64,000 bases of DNA from Collinsella sp. AM34-10 (GTDB lineage: Bacteria; Actinomycetota; Coriobacteriia; Coriobacteriales; Coriobacteriaceae). Shown piece after piece: positions 33,785 through 42,417 of this stretch. The translations under genes were made by a program, and so were the position numbers. The stretch spans positions 62,001 through 126,000 of the forward strand of contig NZ_QSIL01000006.1 in assembly GCF_003469185.1 (NCBI RefSeq), given 5' to 3'. Under the pieces are notes generated by a model, which was given only the letters and a program-made list of their open reading frames with translations, had not been told where the DNA came from and made no database searches. Numbering within the stretch: position 1 is the first letter of the stretch; each line of letters opens with the position of its first letter.

Positions 33785-35314
33785 ATGAACGAGTCATATC
33801 GCCTGGGTGAGCAATCGATTATTGCCTATCTTCAGCGACTTGCGAATGGCATCTCGACCGCCGAACTCGATGTTGCCGCGCTGCCTGCTGAGCTGCGCGC
33901 CGTTGGCGAGCAACTGCAAAAGACGCATGCCATTCTGCAACAAGAGCGCCGGCTGCTTGAGAGCAACGCCTATATCGACCCGCTCACCAACTTGGGCAAC
34001 CGCGGCGGACTCGACCGTCACGTCGAGCAACTCTGGCACAAAGGTGACCCCTTCACCTGCGCCTATATTGACATCGACCATCTCAAACATTGCAATGATA
34101 GGTTTGGCCACGCCGAAGGCAATCGCTATATTCTGAGCATCTGCAGCACGCTCTCCGAAACCATGGAGCACGATGAGATGCTGTTCCGCATCGGTGGAGA
34201 CGAGTTTGTGCTCATCTCGCTCTCCGCAAACGAGACCGAACTCGAGCAGCGCTTGGAGCGGGTACGTGCCGGGCTGATCGAGGCGAGCTCAAGTGGCAAG
34301 GCGCCCATGATCGCCAGCTTTAGCTTTGGCTGCTCGCGCGTCGATCCACTTGCCGGCGACACGCGTCGCCAGATGACGATGGATGCCGATCGCAAGATGT
34401 ATCGCTATAAGCTTATGCATCGTGTGCAGCAACCGAAAGACAATGACGCGCCGCAACGCCCAATCGTCGATCAGCTTCCCTGCAACGACCGGGTGTTCCA
34501 AGCGATCTCCATGAGCTCCGAGACGCGCTATCCGTTCATCCTTAACCTCGATACGGGAGAATCGCAATGGTCGGTTAACGCCGTGCGCGATTTTGACCTG
34601 CCCTCCCAGCACCCTTTTAACTCACTCGACATGTGGCTCGCCCGCGTTCATCCCGAGGACCGCGACAACGTACGCGCCGAGCTCGACATGGTGATAAACG
34701 GCACGTGGCACTTCCACTACATGCAGTATCGCGTAATGGATGCCACCGGAAAATACGTGCTTTGCGACTGCACAGGTTACCGCTTGGACGGCACCGATAC
34801 CGAGCCCAGCATGTATGTGGGCACTATCATCAACCGAAGCTTGGCAGATACGACCGACTCGGTAACGGGCCTGGGCGATGTCCACGCGCTGGTCAACGCT
34901 ATTGGAGAGATGCGCCGCGTGGCGCGCGAGGCAGGCTTTATTGCCATTAAGGTCGACGATATCGCCGAAGTCAATGCCCGCTTTGGATTCGATGCAGGCG
35001 ACCGCGTGCTCGCCGAAAGTGCCGCCTGCCTCATGGATTGTTCGCGCGGCAAGGGTCGCCTGTTCCGCTCGACGGGACCAATGTTCGTGGCGCTTTTCGA
35101 TGAGCTCGGCCCCGAGGCAATCGACGAGCTCGCAAACGAAATCGAACGATTCCTGGGTTCTCCCGTGCTCATCGGCTCGCTTGAATATCAGCCGCCCATT
35201 CGCGTGGCCACGCTCCATCTGAACAGCGTTGACCGACAGCCCGTTTCCATTTTGAACGAGCTCAAAGCGTTGCTCGGTAAAGCCGTGCAGGTTCCAGGTA
35301 CCAAACTGGATTAG
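33785..35314 (+). CDS. GGDEF-PAS-degenerate GGDEF diguanylate cyclase
   Basis: 509 residues from ATG 33785, with a very strong AAGGAGGTTATCC site. N-terminal coiled region (about 1-65), GGDEF domain with FRIGGDEFVLI (about 65-210), PAS-like domain (about 230-345, HPEDRDNV), and a C-terminal GGDEF-like fold with no motif. It is a paralogue of the first three domains of the preceding protein, which follows from near-identical phrases such as HLKHCND and EGNRYIL. Likely a cytoplasmic diguanylate cyclase without an inhibitory RXXD site before its motif. Confidence 0.88.
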   Translation: MNESYRLGEQSIIAYLQRLANGISTAELDVAALPAELRAVGEQLQKTHAILQQERRLLESNAYIDPLTNLGNRGGLDRHVEQLWHKGDPFTCAYIDIDHLKHCNDRFGHAEGNRYILSICSTLSETMEHDEMLFRIGGDEFVLISLSANETELEQRLERVRAGLIEASSSGKAPMIASFSFGCSRVDPLAGDTRRQMTMDADRKMYRYKLMHRVQQPKDNDAPQRPIVDQLPCNDRVFQAISMSSETRYPFILNLDTGESQWSVNAVRDFDLPSQHPFNSLDMWLARVHPEDRDNVRAELDMVINGTWHFHYMQYRVMDATGKYVLCDCTGYRLDGTDTEPSMYVGTIINRSLADTTDSVTGLGDVHALVNAIGEMRRVAREAGFIAIKVDDIAEVNARFGFDAGDRVLAESAACLMDCSRGKGRLFRSTGPMFVALFDELGPEAIDELANEIERFLGSPVLIGSLEYQPPIRVATLHLNSVDRQPVSILNELKALLGKAVQVPGTKLD

Positions 35315-35388
35315 CACCGCGCCCGCACCGCCTCCCCCATCGTGCGATAATCCTCTGCAGAAGTCACCAACAGCAGAGGGAGTTTGTG

Positions 35389-36012
35389 ATGAAGGTTCTT
35401 TTGGTCAATGGCAGTCCCAAGGCAAACGGCAACACCGCCCGCGCACTCGCCGAAGTCGCCGAGCAACTCAACGCCGAGGGTATCGATACCGAGGTGTTCC
35501 AGCTGGGCGCCAAGCCCATTCGCGACTGCATTGGCTGTGGCCAGTGCGGCAAGCTCGATTGCCGCTGCACCTTTGACGACGACGTGGTGAACGAGCTGAT
35601 CGCTGCCGCCGAGCAGGCAGATGGCTTTGTCTTTGGCTCCCCCGTCTACTATGCGCATCCCAGCGGACGCATCCTCTCGGCTCTCGACCGCGCATTCTAT
35701 GCTGGCAGCAAGGCCTTTGCGCACAAGCCGGGTGCCGCGGTCGCCGTCGCCCGCCGTGGCGGCACGTCGACCACCTTCGATGTACTCAACAAGTACTTCA
35801 CTATCAACCAGATGCCCGTGGTGGCCTCCACGTACTGGAACAACGTCTTTGGTGCCATGCCGGGCGAGGCCACCCAGGACGCCGAGGGCCTGGCCACCAT
35901 GCGAAACATCGGCAAAAACATGGCCTGGCTCCTGCGCTGTATCGAGGCAGGACAGGCCGCCGGTATCAACGCACCCGAGGCAGATCGAGCAACGACCAAC
36001 TTCATTCGATAG
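35389..36012 (+). CDS. NADPH-dependent FMN reductase / iron-sulfur flavoprotein
   Basis: 207 residues from ATG 35389 (AGAGGGAGTTTGTG upstream; GTG 35386 also in frame). Flavodoxin-like fold with the FMN phosphate loop NGSPKANGNTARAL and a cysteine cluster CIGCGQCG...CRC typical of the iron-sulfur flavoprotein/WrbA-like group, then GSPVYYAHPSG. Electron carrier or oxidoreductase of unknown partner. The next gene, an ArsC-like protein, begins 11 bp downstream. Confidence 0.88.
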   Translation: MKVLLVNGSPKANGNTARALAEVAEQLNAEGIDTEVFQLGAKPIRDCIGCGQCGKLDCRCTFDDDVVNELIAAAEQADGFVFGSPVYYAHPSGRILSALDRAFYAGSKAFAHKPGAAVAVARRGGTSTTFDVLNKYFTINQMPVVASTYWNNVFGAMPGEATQDAEGLATMRNIGKNMAWLLRCIEAGQAAGINAPEADRATTNFIR

Positions 36013-36023
36013 AGCGGCGGAGC

Positions 36024-36365
36024 ATGAATATCCAGATTTTTGGAACCAAAAAGTCTTTCGATACCAAGAAGGCCCAGCGCTATTTTAAGGAGCGCCGCAT
36101 TAAGGTGCAGTTTATTGACCTTAGGGAAAAGGAGATGAGCAAGGGCGAGCTCACGAGCGTGATGCAGGCGGTCGGCGGCATCGACAAGCTGCTCAACCCC
36201 AAGGCCAAGGACGAGGAGACGCTCGCGCTCATCCAGCACCTTACCCCTAGCCAGCGCTTCGACAAACTGCTCGAAAACCAGCAGGTTCTAGCCGAACCCA
36301 TCGTGCGCAACGGCAAAAAGGCCACCGTCGGTTATTGCCCCGATGTATGGGGAGCCTGGGAGTAG
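36024..36365 (+). CDS. ArsC/Spx-family thioredoxin-fold protein without the active-site cysteine
   Basis: 113 residues. Matches the small ArsC/YffB family over its length, ending in VRNGKKATVGYCPDVW. The usual Cys in the N-terminal CX5R-type loop is absent: the loop reads GTKKSFDTKKA. The only cysteine is near the C-terminus. It probably is not an arsenate reductase; a protein-interaction or glutathione-related role is possible. Likely co-transcribed with the upstream flavoprotein. Confidence 0.82.
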   Translation: MNIQIFGTKKSFDTKKAQRYFKERRIKVQFIDLREKEMSKGELTSVMQAVGGIDKLLNPKAKDEETLALIQHLTPSQRFDKLLENQQVLAEPIVRNGKKATVGYCPDVWGAWE

Positions 36366-36451
36366 CCTGTGTTATTTGCCGGCGCGTGGGTATAAGAGCA
36401 GGCGTTTGGCATAAGATTCAACTGTAAGCCATGTCTAACAAAGGAGGGCAC

Positions 36452-37582
36452 ATGCCCAACAAACCCGTGAAGATCATCATGCTTACCGGATACCTCGGTG
36501 CCGGCAAGACCACGCTGCTCAACCACATCCTCGCTAACGACGGCGGCATCCGCGCCGCCGTGATCGTCAACGATATCGGCGAGATCAATGTCGACGCCAG
36601 TCTTATCGCCGACGGCGGCCTTTCCGAGACCGACGACCTCATCCCGCTCACCAACGGCTGCATCTGCTGCACGCTTTCGGACGACCTGGCCAACCAGCTG
36701 CAGGGCATTGCCGATTCGGGCAAGTTCGACTACATCATCATCGAGGCATCGGGTATTTGCGAGCCTATCCCCATCGCCTACACCATCTCGAGCTTCTGCA
36801 ACGAGGCCAAGGTGGGCGGCGAGCCCAAGCTCGCGCTCGACAACATCGTGGCCGTGGTCGACTGCGCCCGCATGTACGACGAGTTCAACGGCGGTCGCGA
36901 CCTGCTGGCTGAGGATATCGACGAGGACGACATCGAAAGCCTGCTCATCCAGCAAATCGAGTTCTGCTCCACGCTGATCCTTAACAAGACCGATACCGTG
37001 ACGCCCGAGCAGATCGCCGAGCTCAAGGCCATCGTGCGCAGCCTGCAGAAGGACGCCGTGATCGTCGAGGCCCAAAACGGCGAGGTCCCCATGGAGGAGC
37101 TGCTCGATACCGACCGCTTCGACTTTATGCGCGCCTACAACTCCGCCGCCTGGATCGAGGCCATGGAGCATCCCGAGGAGCACGACGACCCCGAAGTGCT
37201 CGAGTACGACATCGAGACCTTTGTGTACTCGCGCCGCAAGCCGTTTGACCTGCAGAAGTTCACTGATTTTGTTGAGCAGGAGTGGCCCGACGAGGTCATC
37301 CGCGTCAAGGGTCCGCTGTGGCAGACCGGTGATCCGGACATGTGCTACATGTTTGAGCAGGCCGGCCACCAGATGCGCCTGATGGAGAACGGCCTGTTCG
37401 TTGACTCCGCGCCCGAGGGCGAGAAGCAGAAGATCATCGACGAGAACCCCGAGATCATGCAAATTTGGGACGACGAGACGGGCGACCGCATGACGAGCCT
37501 GTGCATCATCGGCCGTCACATGGACAAGGACGCGCTCATCGCCTCCCTCGATGCCTGCCTGACCGACTGGCACCGCGCCTAG
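36452..37582 (+). CDS. CobW/COG0523-family P-loop GTPase (metallochaperone type)
   Basis: 376 residues from ATG 36452, directly after AAAGGAGGGCAC. P-loop GYLGAGKTTLLNHIL, the metal-binding CICC in TNGCICCTLSDD, Walker B-like EASGICEP, and NKTD for guanine specificity. C-terminal CobW domain includes RVKGPLW. Proteins of this family load zinc, cobalt or nickel onto targets; the metal is not evident from context. Confidence 0.92.
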   Translation: MPNKPVKIIMLTGYLGAGKTTLLNHILANDGGIRAAVIVNDIGEINVDASLIADGGLSETDDLIPLTNGCICCTLSDDLANQLQGIADSGKFDYIIIEASGICEPIPIAYTISSFCNEAKVGGEPKLALDNIVAVVDCARMYDEFNGGRDLLAEDIDEDDIESLLIQQIEFCSTLILNKTDTVTPEQIAELKAIVRSLQKDAVIVEAQNGEVPMEELLDTDRFDFMRAYNSAAWIEAMEHPEEHDDPEVLEYDIETFVYSRRKPFDLQKFTDFVEQEWPDEVIRVKGPLWQTGDPDMCYMFEQAGHQMRLMENGLFVDSAPEGEKQKIIDENPEIMQIWDDETGDRMTSLCIIGRHMDKDALIASLDACLTDWHRA

Positions 37583-37621
37583 GTTTATCCAAGCGGGCAT
37601 TTTTCCGCCTATGTAACTGCC

Positions 37622-37656
37622 AAACCACCACGAAGGTGCCCTTCGTGGTGGTTTTT
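37622..37656 (+). terminator. Terminator after the CobW-family gene
   Basis: AAACCACCACGAAGG and CCTTCGTGGTGGTTT, then TTC. Confidence 0.88.
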
Positions 37657-37677
37657 CGTTCTGAGCCAAGGAGATTC

Positions 37678-38277
37678 ATGTTCAACATTGTGCTGTATGC
37701 GCCCGAGATTCCGGCCAATACGGGCAATATCGGCCGCACCTGCGTGGTTACCGGCACCCGCCTGCATCTGGTGGAGCCGCTGGGGTTTTCGCTCGACGAC
37801 AAGACGGTACGTCGCGCCGGCCTGGGCTACTGGCAAAACTTGGACGTGACGACCTATGCCGGCTGGGAGGACTTCCTTGCGCGCAATGACCTCTCCCCTG
37901 CCGACGAACGCCTGCATCTGCTGACCAAAAAGGCACGCCGCACCTATGCGCAGAGTACCTACCGCGATGGCGACTACTTGGTCTTTGGCAGCGAGAGCTC
38001 GGGCATTCCTGAGGAGCTACTCGCTGCAGCGCCCACGTGCTGCGAGCGCATCCCGATGCTGCGCGATTGCGATTCGCTTGACAACGCCGAGGCCTGGGAA
38101 ACCCACGAGGAATCGCTGGGGCATACCGAGGACAGCCACGAGGCCATCCTTCAACAGGACATCTGCGGCAACTTCGTCAATCCGAACGACTATCGTATCA
38201 GCGCACTCAACCTCTCCAACAGCGCCGCCATCGTCCTCTACGAGGCGCTGCGCCAAACAGGCTTTCCGGGAATGTGA
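37678..38277 (+). CDS. trmL: tRNA (cytidine/uridine-34 2'-O)-methyltransferase
   Basis: 199 residues from ATG 37678 (CCAAGGAGATTC upstream). SPOUT fold: VLYAPEIPANTGNIGRTC at the start, YLVFGSESSGIPEELL, and the knot motif with LNLSNSAAIVLYEALRQ. Methylates the wobble base of certain leucine tRNAs using SAM. An internal Asp/His-rich loop (about 145-170) is longer than in short homologues. Its TGA stop lies in the GTGACAAAGGGG repeat that follows. Confidence 0.95.
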   Translation: MFNIVLYAPEIPANTGNIGRTCVVTGTRLHLVEPLGFSLDDKTVRRAGLGYWQNLDVTTYAGWEDFLARNDLSPADERLHLLTKKARRTYAQSTYRDGDYLVFGSESSGIPEELLAAAPTCCERIPMLRDCDSLDNAEAWETHEESLGHTEDSHEAILQQDICGNFVNPNDYRISALNLSNSAAIVLYEALRQTGFPGM

Positions 38278-38300
38278 CAAAGGGGCTGTCCCTTTGTCAC
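38274..38300. repeat. GTGACAAAGGG palindrome, copy 1
   Basis: GTGACAAAGGG and CCCTTTGTCAC around a short centre. It begins within the last two trmL codons (the TGA stop is part of it). Members of the same family lie at 43527, 46077, 46681 and 47899. Confidence 0.8.
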
Positions 38301-38380
38301 GCAATTAGGTCCGCACCCCTACCTATACCGATTTGCACCAAACGCCGCCAAAGTTCTCCATCATCGAAGAACACGGTCGG

Positions 38381-39769
38381 TTATCTTTCCGCATCGCAAG
38401 CCTCAACCTCACCGTTCACAGAGGCCGTCTCCATACCGACAAGTATTGCAATACGCTCCTGTTTTTCAATGATGAACCGCTTATGGTAGAAGATGTTGGC
38501 ATATTGCAAAACACGATTCATCTGCGAGACATCAAACAAGGCGCCGACAACGCCGCCAAACACGGGAATGGCCTTGCCGAGGGATTTTTGAGTGATATTC
38601 CTGCCAATTTGTTCGAGTACGTTTTTGAAAACACTATTCTCGAGCGACTTCTTGCCGGCATTCTCGAGTGCCTTACGTGCAGCGGCATTAGCAAGGGCGC
38701 GAATCTGCGTGACAAGCATAGCCGCGCCGCCCCGTGCCGCCATTGCCGTCCAGCCTTTCTTGACCGTCTGCTTCACACCCTCCATCTCGGCTACAAGCAT
38801 CACTTTACCGATTGTGACAGCCATGCCATCAGCAGGGCCTGCCGAAGGAGCCATCGCGTTTGAAAACACATCGCCCGCAATGACCATTTCAGCCGGATCC
38901 TCTTTAACGTTAAATCCGTACATCATGGCAACCGACTGCACCGCGCGATAATAGAGAAACATGCTGAATACGATATTGAAGGGCAAACCGGCAAACCCAG
39001 GAGCACCCGTCACCGCACCCTCGGTCGCCGCAAGCAGCAAGTGTCTACCGTTCTCGCCTGCCGCAATCCTCGCGACGTCAAAACTGCGAAGCATGAATAA
39101 CTCGTCAATCGAACGGATAGTAACGCCTTCAAGCGTAGTATTTGCGGCCTCAACAATCTGCGCCTCAGTAACGCTGTACTTGGCAGCTTGCTCCTCGATA
39201 GCTTTGAAACCATCGACGACCTGCTTCATAACCTGTGCATATAGCTCTTGTTGCTGAATCTCACTTGTAAGCTCATCGACCGCATCTCCAACGGCAGTGC
39301 GAAGATTCTCCGGTATCTTTAGCCCAGCCATATCGGTCAACTGCTTGAGCTTTGAAGGCGCTACCATCTTTTCGTATTGCTCGGTCAATACCTCAAGCTC
39401 GGCAAGCTCTTGATTGGTCAGCAACGGATCGGGCAACACCCAATCACCGTTATCGTCAACGAGCGTCGATGGCAGGCCGAGTTGCTCTTGTCGCTTTGCG
39501 CTGTAGCGTTCATTCGCCGCGGCTGCAGTTGCAGAAGCAATCCCATTTGCAAAGTCAGTAATACCTTTAAGCGCATTATCCGCCAACGGACTAGCGGCGT
39601 CCGCCAATTCACTCGATTTCTTTTGGGTCTCCTTGACCACACCCATAATGGCGTTTTGCGCGCCATTTAATGCTCCAAACATTATGTTCTCCAGCGAAGA
39701 AGAACCGACACCGGGCTTCCGCTGCTTTTCGGGCTCCGCCTCACCAAACTGTTGTCGTTTATCGGACAC
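38381..39769 (-). CDS. EcsC-family protein
   Basis: 462 residues from GTG 39769 (AAGGGTGAATG upstream; GTG 39778 also possible). The C-terminal half matches EcsC (GAPGFAGLPFNIVFSMFLYYRAVQSVAMMYGF), a family of unknown biochemical role linked in Bacillus to exoprotein secretion. The N-terminal half is helical, with repeats of Ala and Glu. Follows the DUF4230 gene by 11 bp or less and is probably translationally coupled to it. The gene pair looks like a membrane-stress or envelope unit; this is inference. Confidence 0.85.
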   Translation of the reverse strand: MSDKRQQFGEAEPEKQRKPGVGSSSLENIMFGALNGAQNAIMGVVKETQKKSSELADAASPLADNALKGITDFANGIASATAAAANERYSAKRQEQLGLPSTLVDDNGDWVLPDPLLTNQELAELEVLTEQYEKMVAPSKLKQLTDMAGLKIPENLRTAVGDAVDELTSEIQQQELYAQVMKQVVDGFKAIEEQAAKYSVTEAQIVEAANTTLEGVTIRSIDELFMLRSFDVARIAAGENGRHLLLAATEGAVTGAPGFAGLPFNIVFSMFLYYRAVQSVAMMYGFNVKEDPAEMVIAGDVFSNAMAPSAGPADGMAVTIGKVMLVAEMEGVKQTVKKGWTAMAARGGAAMLVTQIRALANAAARKALENAGKKSLENSVFKNVLEQIGRNITQKSLGKAIPVFGGVVGALFDVSQMNRVLQYANIFYHKRFIIEKQERIAILVGMETASVNGEVEACDAER

Positions 39770-39780
39770 ACCATTCACCC

Positions 39781-40425
39781 TTACTTAAACGTAACGTTAA
39801 TATCGACATCGTCGCCGCATAGGGCTTTGACCTGTTTTTCGATCAATCCGCTGGCTCTATCATCAGATTCTTTGAGCATATCGCTCTCTTCGACCTTCTT
39901 GGTCTGCTCTTTCTTCGCCTGTTTCAACAAACCGTTCAGATCGTCCGTACTTACTTGATTCCAGTTCAGAAAACCATTGTCCTCAACATATTTCTTCAGT
40001 GTATTGGGGTCTGTTGAGAAAGAGGTAATTTCCGAGTGAGGCAATGTAACCTTTACGCTCTTGACCTCTGAGTTCTCGTCGTTCATATCAACCCGCTTGA
40101 TTTCAATCTTCATTTTATCGGCATCGATCCCGATATCAGCCTTGCCGTCAATCGTTGCGACATATCGCTTAGACGTAAAGGGGTTTTCCCACCCAAGCGG
40201 ATTCCCCGCTTCATCGATTGAGAGCAGCTGCGTAAAGTTATATTCGTACGTCACAAGCTTTACGACCGGCGCGATCTCCTCGCGAATCGAATCATCGGTG
40301 ACCGTTGTAGGATTACGCGTCAAATACAACCAGATACACCCGGCAGTCGCCACGGCCGTAACAGCCAGCAAACCGCCAAAGATTAGCTTTTGCGTTATTG
40401 TTGTAAACAAGTTTGTTTTTGTCAT
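39781..40425 (-). CDS. Membrane-anchored DUF4230 protein
   Basis: 214 residues from ATG 40425 (MTKTNLF). One N-terminal membrane helix (LIFGGLLAVTAVATAGCIWLYL) followed by an extracellular domain with the DUF4230 pattern: LVTYEYNFTQLL, IDGKADIGIDADKMKI, VTLPHSEI, and a Lys/Glu-rich C-terminus. Function unknown. Upstream of, and apparently coupled to, ecsC-like 38381-39769. Confidence 0.8.
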   Translation of the reverse strand: MTKTNLFTTITQKLIFGGLLAVTAVATAGCIWLYLTRNPTTVTDDSIREEIAPVVKLVTYEYNFTQLLSIDEAGNPLGWENPFTSKRYVATIDGKADIGIDADKMKIEIKRVDMNDENSEVKSVKVTLPHSEITSFSTDPNTLKKYVEDNGFLNWNQVSTDDLNGLLKQAKKEQTKKVEESDMLKESDDRASGLIEKQVKALCGDDVDINVTFK

Positions 40426-40520
40426 CCTGCTTCGCCTTTCTTTTATGGGCCCGACTTCTCCATCATCTTCCATCGTGTACATGGCGGCACGAATCATTCT
40501 GTCAACGGCTTAATGCAAAA

Positions 40521-40547
40521 CGCGACCGTTCGGAGAAAACGGTCGCG
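40521..40547 (-). terminator. Terminator after the lipoprotein gene
   Basis: CGCGACCGTT and AACGGTCGCG with a TTTT run on the minus-strand side. Confidence 0.75.
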
Positions 40548-40569
40548 CATTCTTTCCAATTCCCGCGAA

Positions 40570-41382
40570 TTACTCCTTGACGCTGTAACTCGATACTGTC
40601 GGTACAACCCTCGAAGCGTCAACCTCACTCATTACCTCAAACTTCACTTTCTCGCCAGGCGCCCAGGCGGATGTATCTGCGTAGCATTCTTCCGCCCTTA
40701 CACCATCGGCATCGTAAAGAGCGACATTTAGAAAAACGTTTTCGAACGATATGTCAGAGGTGTTTTCGACGATTGCGGTGTACGTATAGAGACCGTAGCC
40801 GTCGTCACTTTTCTCAAAGGTCGCCGATGAGAGCAGTCCGTTGATAGCCTCATCATTATGCGTCTTCTCCTCCACGGTCCTACCGTTCTTGATCAGCTCG
40901 TCAAACGCATCTCGATACTCATCATCGACCGTTAAGTCATACCGATCAACCAGTTTCTTAAGCTGTGCAGATCGTGCGTCATAGGCCTTTTCCCATTCGT
41001 CGTAATACTTGGGATCCGATTCCGCATACTTCTTGACAACATCAAGCTGATTATCAAGCAGATTGAGATAGGCAATGACGTCTTCTTGCATCTTAGTGTC
41101 TTTAAATGACGCCTTTTTGAGTTCTTTGTCGTTATCGATCTCGGTTTTAATTGCCTCTTTTCGCACTTTATTCGAGCCCAGATCAGCATCCTCTCCCAGT
41201 GAATCAAGGTAATCAGACCGCTTTTGATAGCCTTGAGCAATCACGGCCATTGCACGGTCATCGGCATAATCAGGCCCATCGTTTTTCTTCTCAACCTGTG
41301 AACAGCCGCTCAGCAGAAGTGCCCCACAAAGCACCGTCGCAAATAGCGAGATCGCCGCAGCCATCCCATAATGCCTTTTCAT
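40570..41382 (-). CDS. Lipoprotein with C-terminal FxLYD-like domain
   Basis: 270 residues from ATG 41382 (AAGGAGGACAAG upstream). Signal II sequence with lipobox LLLSGC gives a lipid-anchored exported protein. A Lys/Asp/Glu-rich coiled region (about 35-185) precedes a beta domain (VENTSDISFENVFLNVALYD) of the FxLYD type. Function unknown. Lies on the same strand as the DUF4230/EcsC pair but is separated by a terminator. Confidence 0.82.
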   Translation of the reverse strand: MKRHYGMAAAISLFATVLCGALLLSGCSQVEKKNDGPDYADDRAMAVIAQGYQKRSDYLDSLGEDADLGSNKVRKEAIKTEIDNDKELKKASFKDTKMQEDVIAYLNLLDNQLDVVKKYAESDPKYYDEWEKAYDARSAQLKKLVDRYDLTVDDEYRDAFDELIKNGRTVEEKTHNDEAINGLLSSATFEKSDDGYGLYTYTAIVENTSDISFENVFLNVALYDADGVRAEECYADTSAWAPGEKVKFEVMSEVDASRVVPTVSSYSVKE

Positions 41383-41412
41383 CTTGTCCTCCTTTAAATA
41401 CAAAACACGATA

Positions 41413-41544
41413 TCTAGCCCCCTCGTCAAAAAGCAGACGAATTGGCAACGCGGTGGCACTATTTGGTTCCAGGGCGTGAACTGGATAAACATCGAGGGAA
41501 GGAGTGGACTCCGTGCAATAAACTCCCCTCGTCAAAATGTCTAG
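41413..41544. repeat. Direct repeats flanking the lipoprotein-recombinase gap
   Basis: CCCTCGTCAAAA occurs at 41420-41431 and 41526-41537, 106 bp apart, each beside a TCTAG. This gap directly abuts the serine recombinase gene and could be its crossover or res site; that is inference. Confidence 0.4.
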
Positions 41545-41577
41545 TTAAAGAGGACGGACAGACGGCGAACGGTCATA

Positions 41578-42180
41578 TCAGTTCGTATCCGCCCGTCTCC
41601 AACGATCGAACGTCGATGCGCTGACGTTCAGGAGCATTGCGGCCTCTCGCCTCGTAACTTCACCTCCTTCGAATGATTTGATGACATCGCGGTAGCTATC
41701 CGGACGTTCGAGCGTCGGTCTCCCAAATCTCACACCCCGCAGACGCGCCGACGCGATACCCTCCGCCTGGCGCTGCTTTATGTTTTCGCGCTCCACCTGA
41801 GCCACGTAGCTCAAAACCTGAAGCACTAGATCGGCAATAAAAGTCCCCGTAATTCCATTGGGTTGTTCGCGTGTATCAAGCAATGGCATATCGAGCACCA
41901 CGATGGCAACGCGTTTGTCCGTCGTTAGGCGACGCCATTCATCGAGAACTTCACGGTAGTCGCGACCCAATCGATCGATACTCTTAATCACCAAAACGTC
42001 CCCTTCGCGCAGACGACGAAGAAGACGCCGGTACTGAGGACGCCTGAAGTCCTTTCCACTCGCTTTGTCAGCATAGATCAAATTCGTTTGGACCGGAAAC
42101 CGCTCCAGCGCATCCAGTTGGCGATCCAGGTTCTGATCTGCTGACGAAACTCGAGCATACCCATAGATTCTGTTTTTCAT
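41578..42180 (-). CDS. Serine recombinase (resolvase/invertase)
   Basis: 200 residues from ATG 42180 (MKNRIYGYARVSS). Catalytic-domain motifs: GYARVSSADQNLDRQ with the nucleophilic serine, SIDRLGRDYREVL, and the E helix to about residue 145; a short C-terminal helix-turn-helix (TRREAAMLLNVSASTFDRW) completes the small invertase/resolvase length. It may act at repeats beside the gene. It suggests that the 41-48 kb accessory block was acquired or rearranged. Confidence 0.93.
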   Translation of the reverse strand: MKNRIYGYARVSSADQNLDRQLDALERFPVQTNLIYADKASGKDFRRPQYRRLLRRLREGDVLVIKSIDRLGRDYREVLDEWRRLTTDKRVAIVVLDMPLLDTREQPNGITGTFIADLVLQVLSYVAQVERENIKQRQAEGIASARLRGVRFGRPTLERPDSYRDVIKSFEGGEVTRREAAMLLNVSASTFDRWRRADTN

Positions 42181-42344
42181 GATTGCCCCTATCAGCCGCA
42201 CGATGGCAGCTTCAGCTCATCTGAGAGCCCACTCACAATAGGGCGTGCAAATTTCGCGAATGGGTTGAACCCATTTTCGGGCTCCAACGTAAGCTATTCA
42301 AGCACCGCTTCGATAACGCACGACGCCAACCTTATGCTTTGAAA

Positions 42345-42393
42345 TGAAATTAATCGTTTTTAATTGAGATTAACTAGAATAAAATGAAATTAA
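42345..42393 (+). promoter_or_regulatory. Three phased direct repeats upstream of orphan ATPase 1
   Basis: TGAAATTAA at 42345, TGAGATTAA at 42365 and TGAAATTAA at 42385 begin exactly 20 bp apart, placing the same face of DNA toward a protein every two helical turns. They end 24 bp before the GTG start, in an otherwise AT-rich patch. Likely operator of the ATPase's own winged helix or of an unlinked regulator. Confidence 0.7.
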
Positions 42394-42417
42394 CCCGAGA
42401 CGCTAAAGGAGGGCATT

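Noticed and set aside
36024..36365. Arsenate reductase
   Set aside because: The catalytic cysteine is missing and no ars genes are nearby.
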